Counted from the stretch's first letter, positions 19,894 to 29,284 are shown. The stretch is DNA of 64,000 bases from an uncultured Draconibacterium sp. (GCA_947492175.1 CANLMQ010000015.1:79815-143814); one strand, 5' to 3'. Numbers and translations: made by a program. The notes: a model not told the origin generated them from the sequence alone.

Positions 19894-19901
19894 TATTTTT
19901 G
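19894..19901 (+). promoter_or_regulatory. Possible -7 box upstream of manC
   Basis: The octamer TATTTTTG fits the Bacteroidota TAnnTTTG element and lies 69 bp before the manC start. No properly spaced TTTG was found, so this is weak. Confidence 0.3.
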
Positions 19902-19969
19902 TTTAGTGTTAAAATTTATAATTTCAGCATTTAATAAAAATTGCAACTCAGCAAGATAAAGAATAACTC

Positions 19970-21055
19970 ATGCAAGATATCTATACGCTAATTATGGCCG
20001 GCGGTTCGGGAACCCGGTTCTGGCCACGCAGTAAAACAGTTAAACCCAAACAGTACCTGAATATTTTTGGCGAAGAATCGTTGCTTCAAGATACAATTAA
20101 ACGATTTGCAACTTTCACACAAACCGAAAAGATCTATATTGTTTCTGGTAAAACACAGGCAAAAGTTCTGGAGGAACAAACTTCAATGCTTCCCAAAGAA
20201 AACCTTATTTATGAACCGGTAGGAAAAAATACTTTGCCCTGTATTGGGTTGGCGGCGATGTATGCCGAAAAAGAAAATCCAGATGGAATAATGGTGGTTT
20301 CGCCCTCGGACCATTTAATCAAGAACGACGAACTTTTTAAAGATACGGTTTTGGCAGCCGTTAAAATTGCCAGGGAAAAAGATGGAATTGTTACTTTAGG
20401 AATTACCCCAAACTATCCGGCAACGGGGTATGGTTATGTGCAAACTGCAGAAGACATTACCGGAAACGAAAAAATAAGACAGTTTAAAGTGAAGCGTTTT
20501 GTTGAAAAACCGGATGAGGCAACTGCTACAGATTATTTAAAACAAGGTGGTTTTTACTGGAACAGCGGCTTATTTGTTTTTAAGGTTTCGGTGTTTTTAA
20601 AAGCTGTTGAAGAATTTGCACCAGAACTGTATGCCGATTTGCGAAAAATTCAGGCCGATCTTGGAAACCCAACCTACGAACAAACTTTAGATACAATTTA
20701 TCGTGCAGTTAAAGGTATTTCGGTTGATTATGGAATAATGGAACACGCTAAAAATATTTTTTTGGTGGAAGGTAACTTTGACTGGAACGATCTGGGGAGT
20801 TGGGAATCGGTTTATTTGACCGATGAGAAGAAAGATGAAAATGGCAATGCCGGTTCCGGTGAAACCATTTTAATCGACACAAAAAACTCGTATGTATATT
20901 CTGACAATAAAAACCTGATTGCCGTAGTTGGTCTCGACGATGTGATTGTGGTTCAGGATGGAAATACTACATTGGTGTGTAAACGTGAGAAAGCAGAAGA
21001 TATAAAATATATTGTTGAGCAGTTAAAGGCCAAAAGTAATACTCAATACTTATAG
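19970..21055 (+). CDS. manC: Mannose-1-phosphate guanylyltransferase
   Basis: This 361-residue nucleotidyltransferase makes GDP-mannose from mannose-1-phosphate and GTP. The signature GGSGTRFWPRS is at residues 12-22, followed by KPKQYL. FVEKP and NSGLF motifs follow, and the WNDLGSW segment lies near residue 275. Its length corresponds to the single-domain form without a C-terminal phosphomannose isomerase domain. It sits between the sugar-oxidation operon and a fucose-permease-type gene, separated by 124 and 104 bp, so co-regulation is possible but not shown. GDP-mannose is also the precursor of GDP-fucose for surface glycans. Confidence 0.92.
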   Translation: MQDIYTLIMAGGSGTRFWPRSKTVKPKQYLNIFGEESLLQDTIKRFATFTQTEKIYIVSGKTQAKVLEEQTSMLPKENLIYEPVGKNTLPCIGLAAMYAEKENPDGIMVVSPSDHLIKNDELFKDTVLAAVKIAREKDGIVTLGITPNYPATGYGYVQTAEDITGNEKIRQFKVKRFVEKPDEATATDYLKQGGFYWNSGLFVFKVSVFLKAVEEFAPELYADLRKIQADLGNPTYEQTLDTIYRAVKGISVDYGIMEHAKNIFLVEGNFDWNDLGSWESVYLTDEKKDENGNAGSGETILIDTKNSYVYSDNKNLIAVVGLDDVIVVQDGNTTLVCKREKAEDIKYIVEQLKAKSNTQYL

Positions 21056-21159
21056 GGGATAAAGTGTTGGTGCAGGTAAGTGCAGGTTACTTGTATCAAA
21101 TAATGTTTTCATATTCGCTCACTAAAATCTATTAAAGAATCAATAAAACGAATAAATCG

Positions 21160-22464
21160 ATGAACGAGCTAAAAAAGATTGTTGTTGAAAAGAGATATCT
21201 TATCCCTTTTATTTTAATTACGAGTTTGTTTGCCCTTTGGGGATTTGCCAACGACATTACCAACCCTATGGTTGCAGCCTTTAAAACGGTAATGGAGATA
21301 TCAAATGCCAAAGCGGCTATGGTACAGTTTGCATTTTACGGTGGTTATGCAACTATGGCTATTCCGGCTGCACTAATTATAAAAAAGTATAGTTATAAAT
21401 TAGGAATTATAATCGGATTATCACTTTATGCGGTAGGCGCACTTCTGTTCTTTCCTGCAGCACAATTCGAGATTTTTGGATTCTTTCTGGTTTCATTATA
21501 CATCCTTACATTTGGTTTGGCGTTTTTAGAAACTACCGCAAATCCTTACATTCTATCGATGGGTGATCCTGCAACAGCTACCCGGCGATTAAACCTGGCA
21601 CAATCGTTTAATCCTATGGGATCGATATTAGGAATGTTTGTGGCATCGAAACTTATTTTATCTTCTTTGGAATCGGATAAACGAGATGCTGCAGGGAATT
21701 TAATATTCGACACGTTAAGTGCAGCCGAAAAGGCAGCTGTTCGTACCAACGATTTGGCAGTAATCCGAAATCCATATGTAATACTGGGGTTTGTTGTTAT
21801 TGTAATGTTAGTGATTATTGCCGTATCGAAAATGCCAAAACGAGAAAGTGCCGATCACGAAATTCACCCTTATCATTCGTTTAAACGTTTGATAAAAAAT
21901 AAAATATACCGCGAAGGTGTAATTGCACAGGTGTTTTATGTTGGAGCGCAAATCATGTGCTGGACATTTATTATACAGTATGCCGATAACCTTGGAATAC
22001 CAAAAGCACAAGCGCAAAATTACAACATTGTTGCTATGGCTATTTTTATTACCAGTCGTTTTATCAGTACTGCATTAATGAAGTACCTGAACCCAAGATT
22101 TATGCTGACTCTTTTTGCTGTTTGTGGAATGCTGACAACAACAGGTGTTATTTTGATTCAGGGAATGCCCGGCTTGTACATGCTTGTTGCTACCTCAGCA
22201 TTTATGTCTTTAATGTTCCCAACTATTTACGGTATTGCACTTGAAAATGTTGGTGATGATGCAACGCTTGGTGCTGCCGGATTGGTAATGGCTATTGTAG
22301 GTGGAGCTTTAATGCCGCCACTTCAGGGATTAATTATAGATCAGGGAACAATAGGATTTTTACCGGCAGTAAATTTCTCGTTTCTTTTACCCTTTGTTTG
22401 TTTTGTGGTTATTGCTATTTATGGCTACCGCAGCTATAAAGCGCTAAAAATGGGAATAGTATAA
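21160..22464 (+). CDS. fucP: L-fucose:H+ symporter-type MFS permease
   Basis: This 434-residue inner-membrane carrier has about 12 helices. The first helix region reads GFANDITNPMVAAFK and is followed by VQFAFYGGYATMAIPAAL, both hallmarks of the FucP family. The buried acidic residue near FLETTANPYIL corresponds to the proton-coupling glutamate of FucP. Relatives also carry glucose, galactose or N-acetylglucosamine, so the name reflects family more than proof. Location downstream of an aldose-oxidising operon and near a rhamnosidase and (farther off) fucosidases supports uptake of a 6-deoxyhexose. A strong terminator follows at 22538. Confidence 0.82.
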   Translation: MNELKKIVVEKRYLIPFILITSLFALWGFANDITNPMVAAFKTVMEISNAKAAMVQFAFYGGYATMAIPAALIIKKYSYKLGIIIGLSLYAVGALLFFPAAQFEIFGFFLVSLYILTFGLAFLETTANPYILSMGDPATATRRLNLAQSFNPMGSILGMFVASKLILSSLESDKRDAAGNLIFDTLSAAEKAAVRTNDLAVIRNPYVILGFVVIVMLVIIAVSKMPKRESADHEIHPYHSFKRLIKNKIYREGVIAQVFYVGAQIMCWTFIIQYADNLGIPKAQAQNYNIVAMAIFITSRFISTALMKYLNPRFMLTLFAVCGMLTTTGVILIQGMPGLYMLVATSAFMSLMFPTIYGIALENVGDDATLGAAGLVMAIVGGALMPPLQGLIIDQGTIGFLPAVNFSFLLPFVCFVVIAIYGYRSYKALKMGIV

Positions 22465-22537
22465 TCTGATTAGGAACTAAAATCATTTACTCTGTTAAAA
22501 GATTTTAGTTAAATCAAAAGTCTTGTAACAGAAAGGG

Positions 22538-22569
22538 AGCCACCTTGGAAAAGAGGGTGGCTTTTTTTT
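22538..22569 (+). terminator. Rho-independent terminator after fucP
   Basis: A GC-rich 7-bp stem (22538-22544 with 22556-22562) ends in an 8-T run at 22562-22569, 74 bp after the fucP stop. Confidence 0.85.
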
Positions 22570-22697
22570 GTGAAAAATTGTCCATGTCTAAGGTTTTTGT
22601 AAATTGCTTAAGCGGTTTATATTTGAATACAGAAATAACCTTTAATTTGTAAACTTCGGATATCTGCTTTTTGATTTCCGTAATATTGTTTTTTTGG

Positions 22698-23957
22698 ATG
22701 AATGCATATCTTTTTTTAATTGGGCTTTGTGTAATAATTATTATCTCGTTTTTCACGAATGTTTTGGCTCGTAAAACAAATATTCCCAGTGTATTAATTT
22801 TAATTGGATTAGGTGTTGGTATTCAGCAAATTCTTGCACAGCTAAATATGGAACCCCATTATTTTAGTGCGCTTGAAGTACTTGGTATTATTGGATTAAT
22901 AATGATTGTTTTGGAGGCCGCTCTTGATTTGGAGTTAAAAAAGGAGAAATGGCCGATAATTTGGAAATCGTTTATTATTGCTTCGTTTTCGCTCGCTTTA
23001 ACTTCTGTGGCAATTTCTATGGTTATTCGTTTCTTTATTCCCGGAATTGAATTATTGCCGGCACTGGTCTATGCTTTCCCTCTTTCTATAATGAGTAGTG
23101 CTATTATAATTCCCAGTGTTGGTAATCTCAGTGCGTACAAAAAAGAATTTTTGATTTATGAAAGTACATTCTCAGATATTCTGGGAATTATGGTGTTTTA
23201 TATGATTATTGAAAATACTGATACAGAAGGAATGCGGCAATTGAGCTTTGCAATTGGAAGTAATATCTTTCTTACTCTTGTAATTTCAATGGTTTTAAGT
23301 TACGGGCTTTTATATATCATTCAAAACATAAAGGGTGAGGCTAAATTTTTCCTTTTTTTAGCAGTACTTGTATTGCTTTATGCTGTTGGAAAACTGTTTC
23401 ATCTCTCCTCGCTGGTTATTATTTTAATGTTTGGTTTATTGCTTCGAAATCATAAAGTGCTGCTTTTCGGAAAGTTGGAAAAATGGCTGCTCGATACGAG
23501 AATAGACAATGTTTTTGAGCAGTTTAAAATGATTACGGCAGAAACCTCATTTTTGGTTCGAACTTTCTTTTTTGTGGTATTTGGAATGACTTTACCATTA
23601 AGTACGTTGCTGAGTTGGAAAGTATGGCTGGTTAGTCTGATTTTTTTAGTTGTAACCTATGCACTGCGTTATGGCCTGTTTTTTATAGTTGAACGAAAAG
23701 ATACGATGCCACAAACGTTTATTGCACCAAAGGGTTTAATTACCATCCTTTTGTTTTTTGCAATACCCGAATCACTAAAGACCGAGGGATTTGAAAGAGG
23801 AGTGTTGTTTGTTGTAATTATTGCTACCAGTATTATTATGGCCTTTGCAATTATCTCGCAGGGAAAGAAAAAAGAAGATAATAGCTCTGGGAATACTTTG
23901 GATCGGACTTCATATTCAGATGATTCTTCAGGAATAGTTGAAATTCCGTTAGACTAA
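22698..23957 (+). CDS. CPA1-type cation/proton antiporter
   Basis: From the ATG at 22698 it encodes about 419 residues and starts directly with a helix (MNAYLFLIGLCVIIIISFF). An upstream ATG at 22671 would add nine residues and is less likely. About 11-12 hydrophobic segments are visible. The segment LIMIVLEAALDLELKK and the later AFPLSIMSSAIIIPSV resemble helices of NhaP/CPA antiporters, which exchange Na+ or K+ for H+. The C-terminal 25 residues are charged and Ser-rich. It stands alone between two terminators, with no link to the glycan genes. Confidence 0.75.
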   Translation: MNAYLFLIGLCVIIIISFFTNVLARKTNIPSVLILIGLGVGIQQILAQLNMEPHYFSALEVLGIIGLIMIVLEAALDLELKKEKWPIIWKSFIIASFSLALTSVAISMVIRFFIPGIELLPALVYAFPLSIMSSAIIIPSVGNLSAYKKEFLIYESTFSDILGIMVFYMIIENTDTEGMRQLSFAIGSNIFLTLVISMVLSYGLLYIIQNIKGEAKFFLFLAVLVLLYAVGKLFHLSSLVIILMFGLLLRNHKVLLFGKLEKWLLDTRIDNVFEQFKMITAETSFLVRTFFFVVFGMTLPLSTLLSWKVWLVSLIFLVVTYALRYGLFFIVERKDTMPQTFIAPKGLITILLFFAIPESLKTEGFERGVLFVVIIATSIIMAFAIISQGKKKEDNSSGNTLDRTSYSDDSSGIVEIPLD

Positions 23958-24040
23958 TTATTGTTTTTATGATGTAGCTTTTGAAGAATTCAAATCAAAA
24001 GTTTCAAAACCAGATAGGTTTGAATTTGATGTTATAAACA

Positions 24041-24075
24041 AAAAAAGGGCAAAACCATGTTCAACAGTTTGCCCC
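24041..24075 (-). terminator. Terminator of the three-lipoprotein operon
   Basis: A 7-bp stem (24047-24053 with 24068-24074) is followed on the minus strand by a run of T, about 100 bp past the end of the last lipoprotein gene. Confidence 0.6.
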
Positions 24076-24174
24076 GTGTTATTTTAAAGTACCTCAGATT
24101 TACAAGTAACAGCCCTCATGATCGTGGTGTATAATTGAAATCAATTTGTCAAAAATGAAACAATTGCCACGGCT

Positions 24175-24978
24175 TTAAACAGCCGTGACCCCTGTAAGAA
24201 AATAATGATATTTAATTTCCCTAAATCCAAAAAATGCATCAATACTTACACCATAAAGTAGATTCGCAAAATCAACACCATCATCATCAAGAAGATAATT
24301 GCTATCGCTACTCATTACTCCATTGCCAATTTTCAATGTGCTGTTATATATTATGTTACCTGTTCCATCAGTTACAATTACTTTAACTGTTTTTTTAGCG
24401 CCGGAATACATTGTTACTCTAAGATCCCATTCATCTTCACGCGGGGCATTTATTTCCTCAGCAACATTGCCATCTTCATAAAAGATTAGTTTAGAAATTC
24501 TTTCATTCTTTTCAAGAGCATCACTCCCGTTAACAATACTAAATCTATACTCTGTATCTCTGTCCCAAAAAGCATTATCAGGGACCATTCGCTCAAGAGT
24601 AGCATCTATTTTATTCAGGTTCTTCCCATCCACATTGGCTACCAGAAAAGTATCGGGTGCAAACATTAAATCGTTTGATGGTATTAATGCATAATTGCCC
24701 CTTTCAAGATCTTTAAATTCAAAAGATCCGTTTGCTGCTATTTTTGTAGTATCAATAAGCTCTACTTCGGTGGATTGAGTTGTTAAAAGTGCCGGATCGA
24801 ATCCCATATTAAGTTTCCCCAGGGCAATAAAAGTATTATTCAAATCTTCGGCAGAAACATTTTCGCCAGTCGTTACAACTCCCGAAATACTGTTAAAATT
24901 ATTCTCCTCACTTTTCTCACAGCCCCAAATAAACAGGCATACAATCACCAGCAATCTCGCAGTTAATTTTTTAGTCAT
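24175..24978 (-). CDS. Uncharacterised lipoprotein with N-terminal carboxypeptidase-regulatory-like domain
   Basis: I start this at the ATG at 24978 because it gives a clean lipoprotein signal (MTKKLTARLLVIVCLFIWGC, lipid-bearing C20). The longer reading from 25056 overlaps the preceding gene and has no signal peptide. The mature part begins with an Ile-Ser-Gly-Val-Val repeat-like strand and contains SFEFKDLERGNYALIP, typical of small carboxypeptidase-regulatory (CarboxypepD_reg-like) beta-sandwiches. The rest (about residues 120-267) is unassigned. It is the last gene of the minus-strand lipoprotein operon, 7 bp after the BMP-type gene. Its function is unknown; a surface or periplasmic adaptor is a guess. 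Confidence 0.7.
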   Translation of the reverse strand: MTKKLTARLLVIVCLFIWGCEKSEENNFNSISGVVTTGENVSAEDLNNTFIALGKLNMGFDPALLTTQSTEVELIDTTKIAANGSFEFKDLERGNYALIPSNDLMFAPDTFLVANVDGKNLNKIDATLERMVPDNAFWDRDTEYRFSIVNGSDALEKNERISKLIFYEDGNVAEEINAPREDEWDLRVTMYSGAKKTVKVIVTDGTGNIIYNSTLKIGNGVMSSDSNYLLDDDGVDFANLLYGVSIDAFFGFREIKYHYFLTGVTAV

Positions 24979-24985
24979 AGTTTTT

Positions 24986-25975
24986 TTATTTAATGTGGTA
25001 TTCATTTTCTTTCTCAATAGCGGTTTCAATAAGAGATTTTGGAATTTCAATATCACCCAATACCATAGGGTTGATTAAAAATGTTGTTTTATCGTCGTCC
25101 ATTGTTCTTTCAAAAACTCCCTCACTAAAATTTCCCCGGGAAAATTGGTTTATATAGTCGTAAATATCTTTGCCGAATAATTTAATTACCGAACCTGTAA
25201 CCACGGTAAATCCCATCCAACTCTGGTCTGCATCGATACCGATAACATATCTTTGCTCTTCATAATTTCGGGCCGCATTTATAATTCCAAGGTTGGACCC
25301 GGTTGCCATTGCAAAAATCAGGTCATTTTCGGGCAAAAGTGAGTTGGTTAAACGGTAGGCCGAGTCTGGCATTTCGAAACCGGAAAAATCGTCACTTATA
25401 AAAGCCGGAGGATTAACAGTTCCACCTGCATCAATTACCCCTTGGGTAAATCCTTGCTGGTATTCTTTTAGAAAAGGCGCATCGAAAGCAGCTATAACAG
25501 CAGCCCTGCAATTGGGTTTTAAGCGGGCCGATAAATAGCCTCCAATATACGAGGCTCCATAGGTACGATAAGTTATTGAAGCCAACCCATTAGCCTCGCC
25601 GGCTTTACCTCCAAGGAATAGAACCTTATGATTATCAAATCCGGCTTTATGACTTTCAATAGCCTGTGTATATTGGGCTCCGGCTACAATAATCAACGAC
25701 TCTTTGTCAATACTCCCGTCACCAATGTTATTAATCCAGACTTCTCCTTTACTAAAATCTTCAGGAATAATATAATCGACACTAAATTTAAAATCAATTT
25801 TGGCAGCTTCAACACCTTCGTAAATGGCATCAACAAAACTGCGATCGCCCAAGCCTTCGGATGGAAGTAAAACATATACCTTAAAATCGGGACTGAAAAT
25901 ATCGAATTCATCCTTTTTAGTGCAGGCAGAAACAACAAACAGCAAAACCAGTGTTATGTAGTACACACTCTTCAT
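24986..25975 (-). CDS. BMP/PnrA-type substrate-binding lipoprotein
   Basis: This 329-residue lipoprotein has VVSAC with Cys18 as the lipid site. The mature part has the fold signature of the basic membrane protein (Bmp/PnrA) group: FKVYVLLPSEGLGDRSF, ASYIGGYLSA, AFDAPFLKEYQQGF and YVIGIDADQSW. Known relatives bind nucleosides for an ABC importer, but no permease or ATPase gene is adjacent. The start overlaps the stop of the upstream gene in an ATGA, so the two are translationally coupled. A sensory or scavenging role is inferred. Confidence 0.8.
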   Translation of the reverse strand: MKSVYYITLVLLFVVSACTKKDEFDIFSPDFKVYVLLPSEGLGDRSFVDAIYEGVEAAKIDFKFSVDYIIPEDFSKGEVWINNIGDGSIDKESLIIVAGAQYTQAIESHKAGFDNHKVLFLGGKAGEANGLASITYRTYGASYIGGYLSARLKPNCRAAVIAAFDAPFLKEYQQGFTQGVIDAGGTVNPPAFISDDFSGFEMPDSAYRLTNSLLPENDLIFAMATGSNLGIINAARNYEEQRYVIGIDADQSWMGFTVVTGSVIKLFGKDIYDYINQFSRGNFSEGVFERTMDDDKTTFLINPMVLGDIEIPKSLIETAIEKENEYHIK

Positions 25976-28071
25976 CTTTTTACAAATTCACTAAGTTTCA
26001 ACTCATATATATTTCCAAAGTTCTGGTAATTGTAAAACGAAACATGCGAACCGTTTACATACGAATAGCACTTTTGGTAGAGGTCGTAAAAAGTATCGTC
26101 GGCAGATTTCGAAATGGTGTTGTTAATGGAATAAGCAAATTTATCGGCAAGCCATACCTTTATTTCCGGATCATAAAAATGCGCTTTTGAGGTTTCGTAA
26201 GGATTAGCTCCGGTCATTACCATTACTCCCGGAGTTTTTATTGCTTCTCCGATAACTCCTGAATAACAGGATTCGAAAGCCCAGAAAACCTGGCGGTAAT
26301 TCTGTTTTTCATGCATAAGCTCAAAAACCGACTTCCAGAATTCTGGAGGCAGAACTTCTGACTCTCCGGCATCAAGCTCCATTCCATTGGGAGTTCCGTG
26401 CCCTGAAGTAAAAATGAAAACATTCTCGGATAAACCGGATGAAATCACGTTTGGTGTTTGAGATGTTTTAACTCCGGCCAAAATGTTTTTAATGTCTTCC
26501 GAGCTTATATCCTTAAGTTTATAATCTACAACTACATTTTGATAGAGGTTCTTACCTTCAGGCTGATTGCGGACAACACCTGCCAACGCATTTGATTCAG
26601 AAAAAGCCAGATCGTCGGCCATGATTAAAACAATGTGCTCGTCGTCGAAACCATTTTTCTTTAATAACTGGTAGGTATGCAAAACATCAGCCTGGTGCCG
26701 GTAATTGTTCCATCCACTCGAGCAGGCCATTAAAAAGGCATGGTTTCCTTCTTTAACAGGAAGAACCGGCCAGGTACCGCTTGTATTAAATTGTTGTTGT
26801 TCTCTTGCAATCGTTCGGTATGCTGCCGAAGTTGAACTAATACGGCCGTTACCACCGGAAGTATAAAAATCGGTTATTACAAACTGCCCGGCATCAACCC
26901 TCCAATGGCCATATGTTGAAGAAGTGACATCGGTAAAATATAAATCGTCGTAATCTAAAGAACCACTTGCCCCTTTAATATCAGGAAAGACACCCGATTT
27001 TATCAACTCCAGACTTTCCGCTATTTCGTCTCTTTGCCAGCTACATTCGCCCGACTGTCCCGAAACAACTCTGATAAGTGCATCAGCAAGTTTTTCTTCC
27101 CCTTCTCCGGCAGAAGCTTCAAGGGCAAGAGCAAGAAGCATTACCGCATCGTACATATTCGACAAAAATGCATTGGGATAGTTGTTATACCTGAGTTTAT
27201 AGGAAATATCAAATCCTGATGTTGGATCAGAACTAAGAGTTGTTCCTTCCAGGTTTTCGGCCAATGGTCCAAGCTTCTCAATTAATGAAGGTAAACAAGC
27301 TGCATCGGAAAATAAAAGCCGGGTTTGATGCCCTTTTGATCTGTAATTTTTAACCAGTTCGGCATTCTGTTCAGGCGAAGTAATGGCAGATACAATGGCA
27401 TCGGGATTTTTTGCCTGTAATCTTTCCCAACTCGTTGCACAAGCCATAATGTCGCCAGGTTTCATTACCTGCATTCCTGCAACTTCGAGACCAAGTTCTG
27501 TGGCAAAAAAACCAAACCAATCTTCAAATGAAGCTCCGTATTGAGAGGCTTCGGTAATTAAGCCCACCGAATGAGCCCCTCCTGATTTTGCAAGTAACAA
27601 CAAGGTTTTCACCTGTGAAATATCGGGTTCAGCAAGGCGCCAGAAATATTTTTTCCCGGCAAAGGCCCTCGATATATTCGAAGAAGTTGCAACGGGTGAA
27701 ATTAATGGCTTTTTTGCATTTATAAATAAGGGAGCTACCTCAAATACATCACCTGATGTTAAAGGCCCAATAACAGCTTTTATACTTTTATCGTTTATAA
27801 ATGTTTGGGCTGCATCTGCAAGCTCATTCTTTTCGAGATCTTTTCGTACCAATTGGATATCACATCCAGCTACACCTCCAGCGAGATTTACATTTTCAAC
27901 GGCCCAATCGAGTGCTTTGTCCCAGTCGGTAGCATATGAACCCGAGAAAGGCAACATTACTCCAATTTTCAAAGTTGGTTTGCTTTCTTTAATCTCCAGC
28001 ATTTCACAAGCTTCGAAAAGAAGAAAAAGAAGACATATGGTCAGAAAAAAATACCTCACGATATCGTCCAA
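25972..28071 (-). CDS. Lipoprotein: Leu/Ile/Val-type binding domain fused to legumain-like C13 peptidase
   Basis: A 699-residue fusion. A hydrophobic leader ends at Cys22 (FEAC, a relaxed lipobox). Residues 33 to about 400 are a type I periplasmic-binding domain (LKIGVMLPFSGSYATDWDKA, IGPLTSGDVFEVAPL, PLISPVATSSNISR). Residues 440-640 look like a caspase-fold C13 peptidase: HAFLMACSSGWNNYRHQADV, strand VFIFTSGHGT with H558, and AFESCYSG with C602, matching the His-Gly and E-x-C-x-SG pattern of legumain/GPI8. The C13 family includes endopeptidases and transamidases cutting after Asn. It is the first gene of a three-lipoprotein operon. The fusion suggests ligand-gated proteolysis, which is inference. 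A fair -33/-7 promoter lies at 28159-28190. Confidence 0.78.
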   Translation of the reverse strand: MDDIVRYFFLTICLLFLLFEACEMLEIKESKPTLKIGVMLPFSGSYATDWDKALDWAVENVNLAGGVAGCDIQLVRKDLEKNELADAAQTFINDKSIKAVIGPLTSGDVFEVAPLFINAKKPLISPVATSSNISRAFAGKKYFWRLAEPDISQVKTLLLLAKSGGAHSVGLITEASQYGASFEDWFGFFATELGLEVAGMQVMKPGDIMACATSWERLQAKNPDAIVSAITSPEQNAELVKNYRSKGHQTRLLFSDAACLPSLIEKLGPLAENLEGTTLSSDPTSGFDISYKLRYNNYPNAFLSNMYDAVMLLALALEASAGEGEEKLADALIRVVSGQSGECSWQRDEIAESLELIKSGVFPDIKGASGSLDYDDLYFTDVTSSTYGHWRVDAGQFVITDFYTSGGNGRISSTSAAYRTIAREQQQFNTSGTWPVLPVKEGNHAFLMACSSGWNNYRHQADVLHTYQLLKKNGFDDEHIVLIMADDLAFSESNALAGVVRNQPEGKNLYQNVVVDYKLKDISSEDIKNILAGVKTSQTPNVISSGLSENVFIFTSGHGTPNGMELDAGESEVLPPEFWKSVFELMHEKQNYRQVFWAFESCYSGVIGEAIKTPGVMVMTGANPYETSKAHFYDPEIKVWLADKFAYSINNTISKSADDTFYDLYQKCYSYVNGSHVSFYNYQNFGNIYELKLSEFVKR

Positions 28072-28158
28072 TTGGTTTTAATCCTCAAAATTATTGCGCC
28101 CTTGAATATTATTTCAGCTAAAGCTTCTGATATCGGTTGGTTTAGTCAGCCAAAATAA

Positions 28159-28190
28159 CAAACATTATGTTGTAAACATAAAGAAACAAA
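28159..28190 (-). promoter_or_regulatory. Bacteroidota-type promoter for the lipoprotein operon
   Basis: On the minus strand TTTG (28187-28190) is followed after 19 bases by TAATGTTTG (28159-28167), one base longer than the TAnnTTTG consensus. It is 88 bp from the start codon at 28071. Confidence 0.5.
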
Positions 28191-28524
28191 CATAGTAAAG
28201 AAATATGAGTTTTTGATTATTATGATAATGATTTATACAATAAAAGCCGAAGACAGTTATTTGTGGGAAAACAAAATGCTTGACGGTGGTTGGTTTTATC
28301 GATTAGAAAGGAATAATTGTATTGCAAACAAATTCGTTGTATCTGTTTTATTTCTATAAGTAATGCTTTTGAAAATAAGTTATTAAAATAGTAATAATAG
28401 AAAAACTACGGAGTATAAGAAACAACAGTGAATAGTGATATTTGATTTGAAGTCTGTTTAAAATAATAAGTATTTATTACTAATTACAATAAAAAATATA
28501 ATTTTAAGGCATTAAGATAGTTTC

Positions 28525-28532
28525 TAAATTTG
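28525..28532 (+). promoter_or_regulatory. Candidate -7 box of the PUL A sigma gene
   Basis: TAAATTTG matches TAnnTTTG exactly and lies 29 bp before the sigma-factor start; the -33 region at about 28502 is only TTTTA. Confidence 0.45.
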
Positions 28533-28560
28533 CTTTTGTGCATTTGAATTTTCATTCTAC

Positions 28561-29139
28561 ATGATAACAGATAAAACCAAAATTAAATTCAACGATGGAT
28601 CTGAAATATATTTGGAAGATTTTTTTGTTTCCAATTATCTCCGGTTTAATTCGTTTGCATTTAATTATTTAGCTGATAAGAATGAATGTGAGGATATTGT
28701 TCAGGATGTTTTTTTTGCTTTTTGGGAACAGAAGAAGAATTTTCCCAATCTTATTTCTATAAAAGCCTATTTCTATACTTCAATAAGGAATATGTGTTTA
28801 AATCACATAAAACATGATTTAGTAAAACAAAAGTATTTTCAGGATAGTAAATACAAAATAGAATCGACTGAATTTTTCCTGGAAGGAATTCTTCGAAAAG
28901 AAGCGAATGGAATAATTTACGATGAGATAAACAAATTACCTCTTATGGGCAAGAAGGTATTGTTGTTATCATTAAAGGAATATTCGAACGAAGAGATTGC
29001 AAATGAGCTAAATATAAAACTTAACACTGTAAAAACACACAAATCCAGGGCCTATCAGGTTTTACGGAAAAGATTGGGCGATATTATTTTCCTGCTGTTG
29101 TCCTTCAATAAAAGCTTCTTTTACAAGTCTGCAAATTAG
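28561..29139 (+). CDS. ECF sigma factor of PUL A
   Basis: This 192-residue sigma-70-family ECF factor has region 2 at about residues 25-95 (CEDIVQDVFFAFWEQ, then SIKAYFYTSIRNMCLNHIK). Region 4 is at about 125-180 (LPLMGKKVLLLSLKEYSNEE, then IANELNIKLNTVKTHKSRAY). It should direct transcription of the SusC/SusD operon when released by the FecR-type anti-sigma encoded 145 bp downstream. The start is the only ATG that keeps region 2 complete. A TAAATTTG box sits 29 bp upstream. Confidence 0.92.
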   Translation: MITDKTKIKFNDGSEIYLEDFFVSNYLRFNSFAFNYLADKNECEDIVQDVFFAFWEQKKNFPNLISIKAYFYTSIRNMCLNHIKHDLVKQKYFQDSKYKIESTEFFLEGILRKEANGIIYDEINKLPLMGKKVLLLSLKEYSNEEIANELNIKLNTVKTHKSRAYQVLRKRLGDIIFLLLSFNKSFFYKSAN

Positions 29140-29284
29140 CTGATTAATGAACCTTGTTAATGTAGTTATTTGTAATGTTTATATTACTAGTGGCTTACAA
29201 GTTGATATTTTTTTGATTTGTTTGTAGTCCCATTTGATTTCAAAGTTGTTTTAAGTAATAAGAAAAGAAATTACTTCGAACAAA

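Larger units (their letters stand above)
28072..28560. other. 489-bp divergent intergenic region
   Basis: Highly AT-rich spacer between the lipoprotein operon and PUL A. No reading frame or RNA gene is supported. Candidate promoters lie at both ends (28159-28190 minus, 28525-28532 plus). Confidence 0.5.

Noticed and set aside
22514..22756. 80-codon minus-strand frame near the antiporter start
   Set aside because: Overlaps the fucP terminator and the real antiporter frame; Lys/Ile-rich composition fits non-coding AT-rich DNA.
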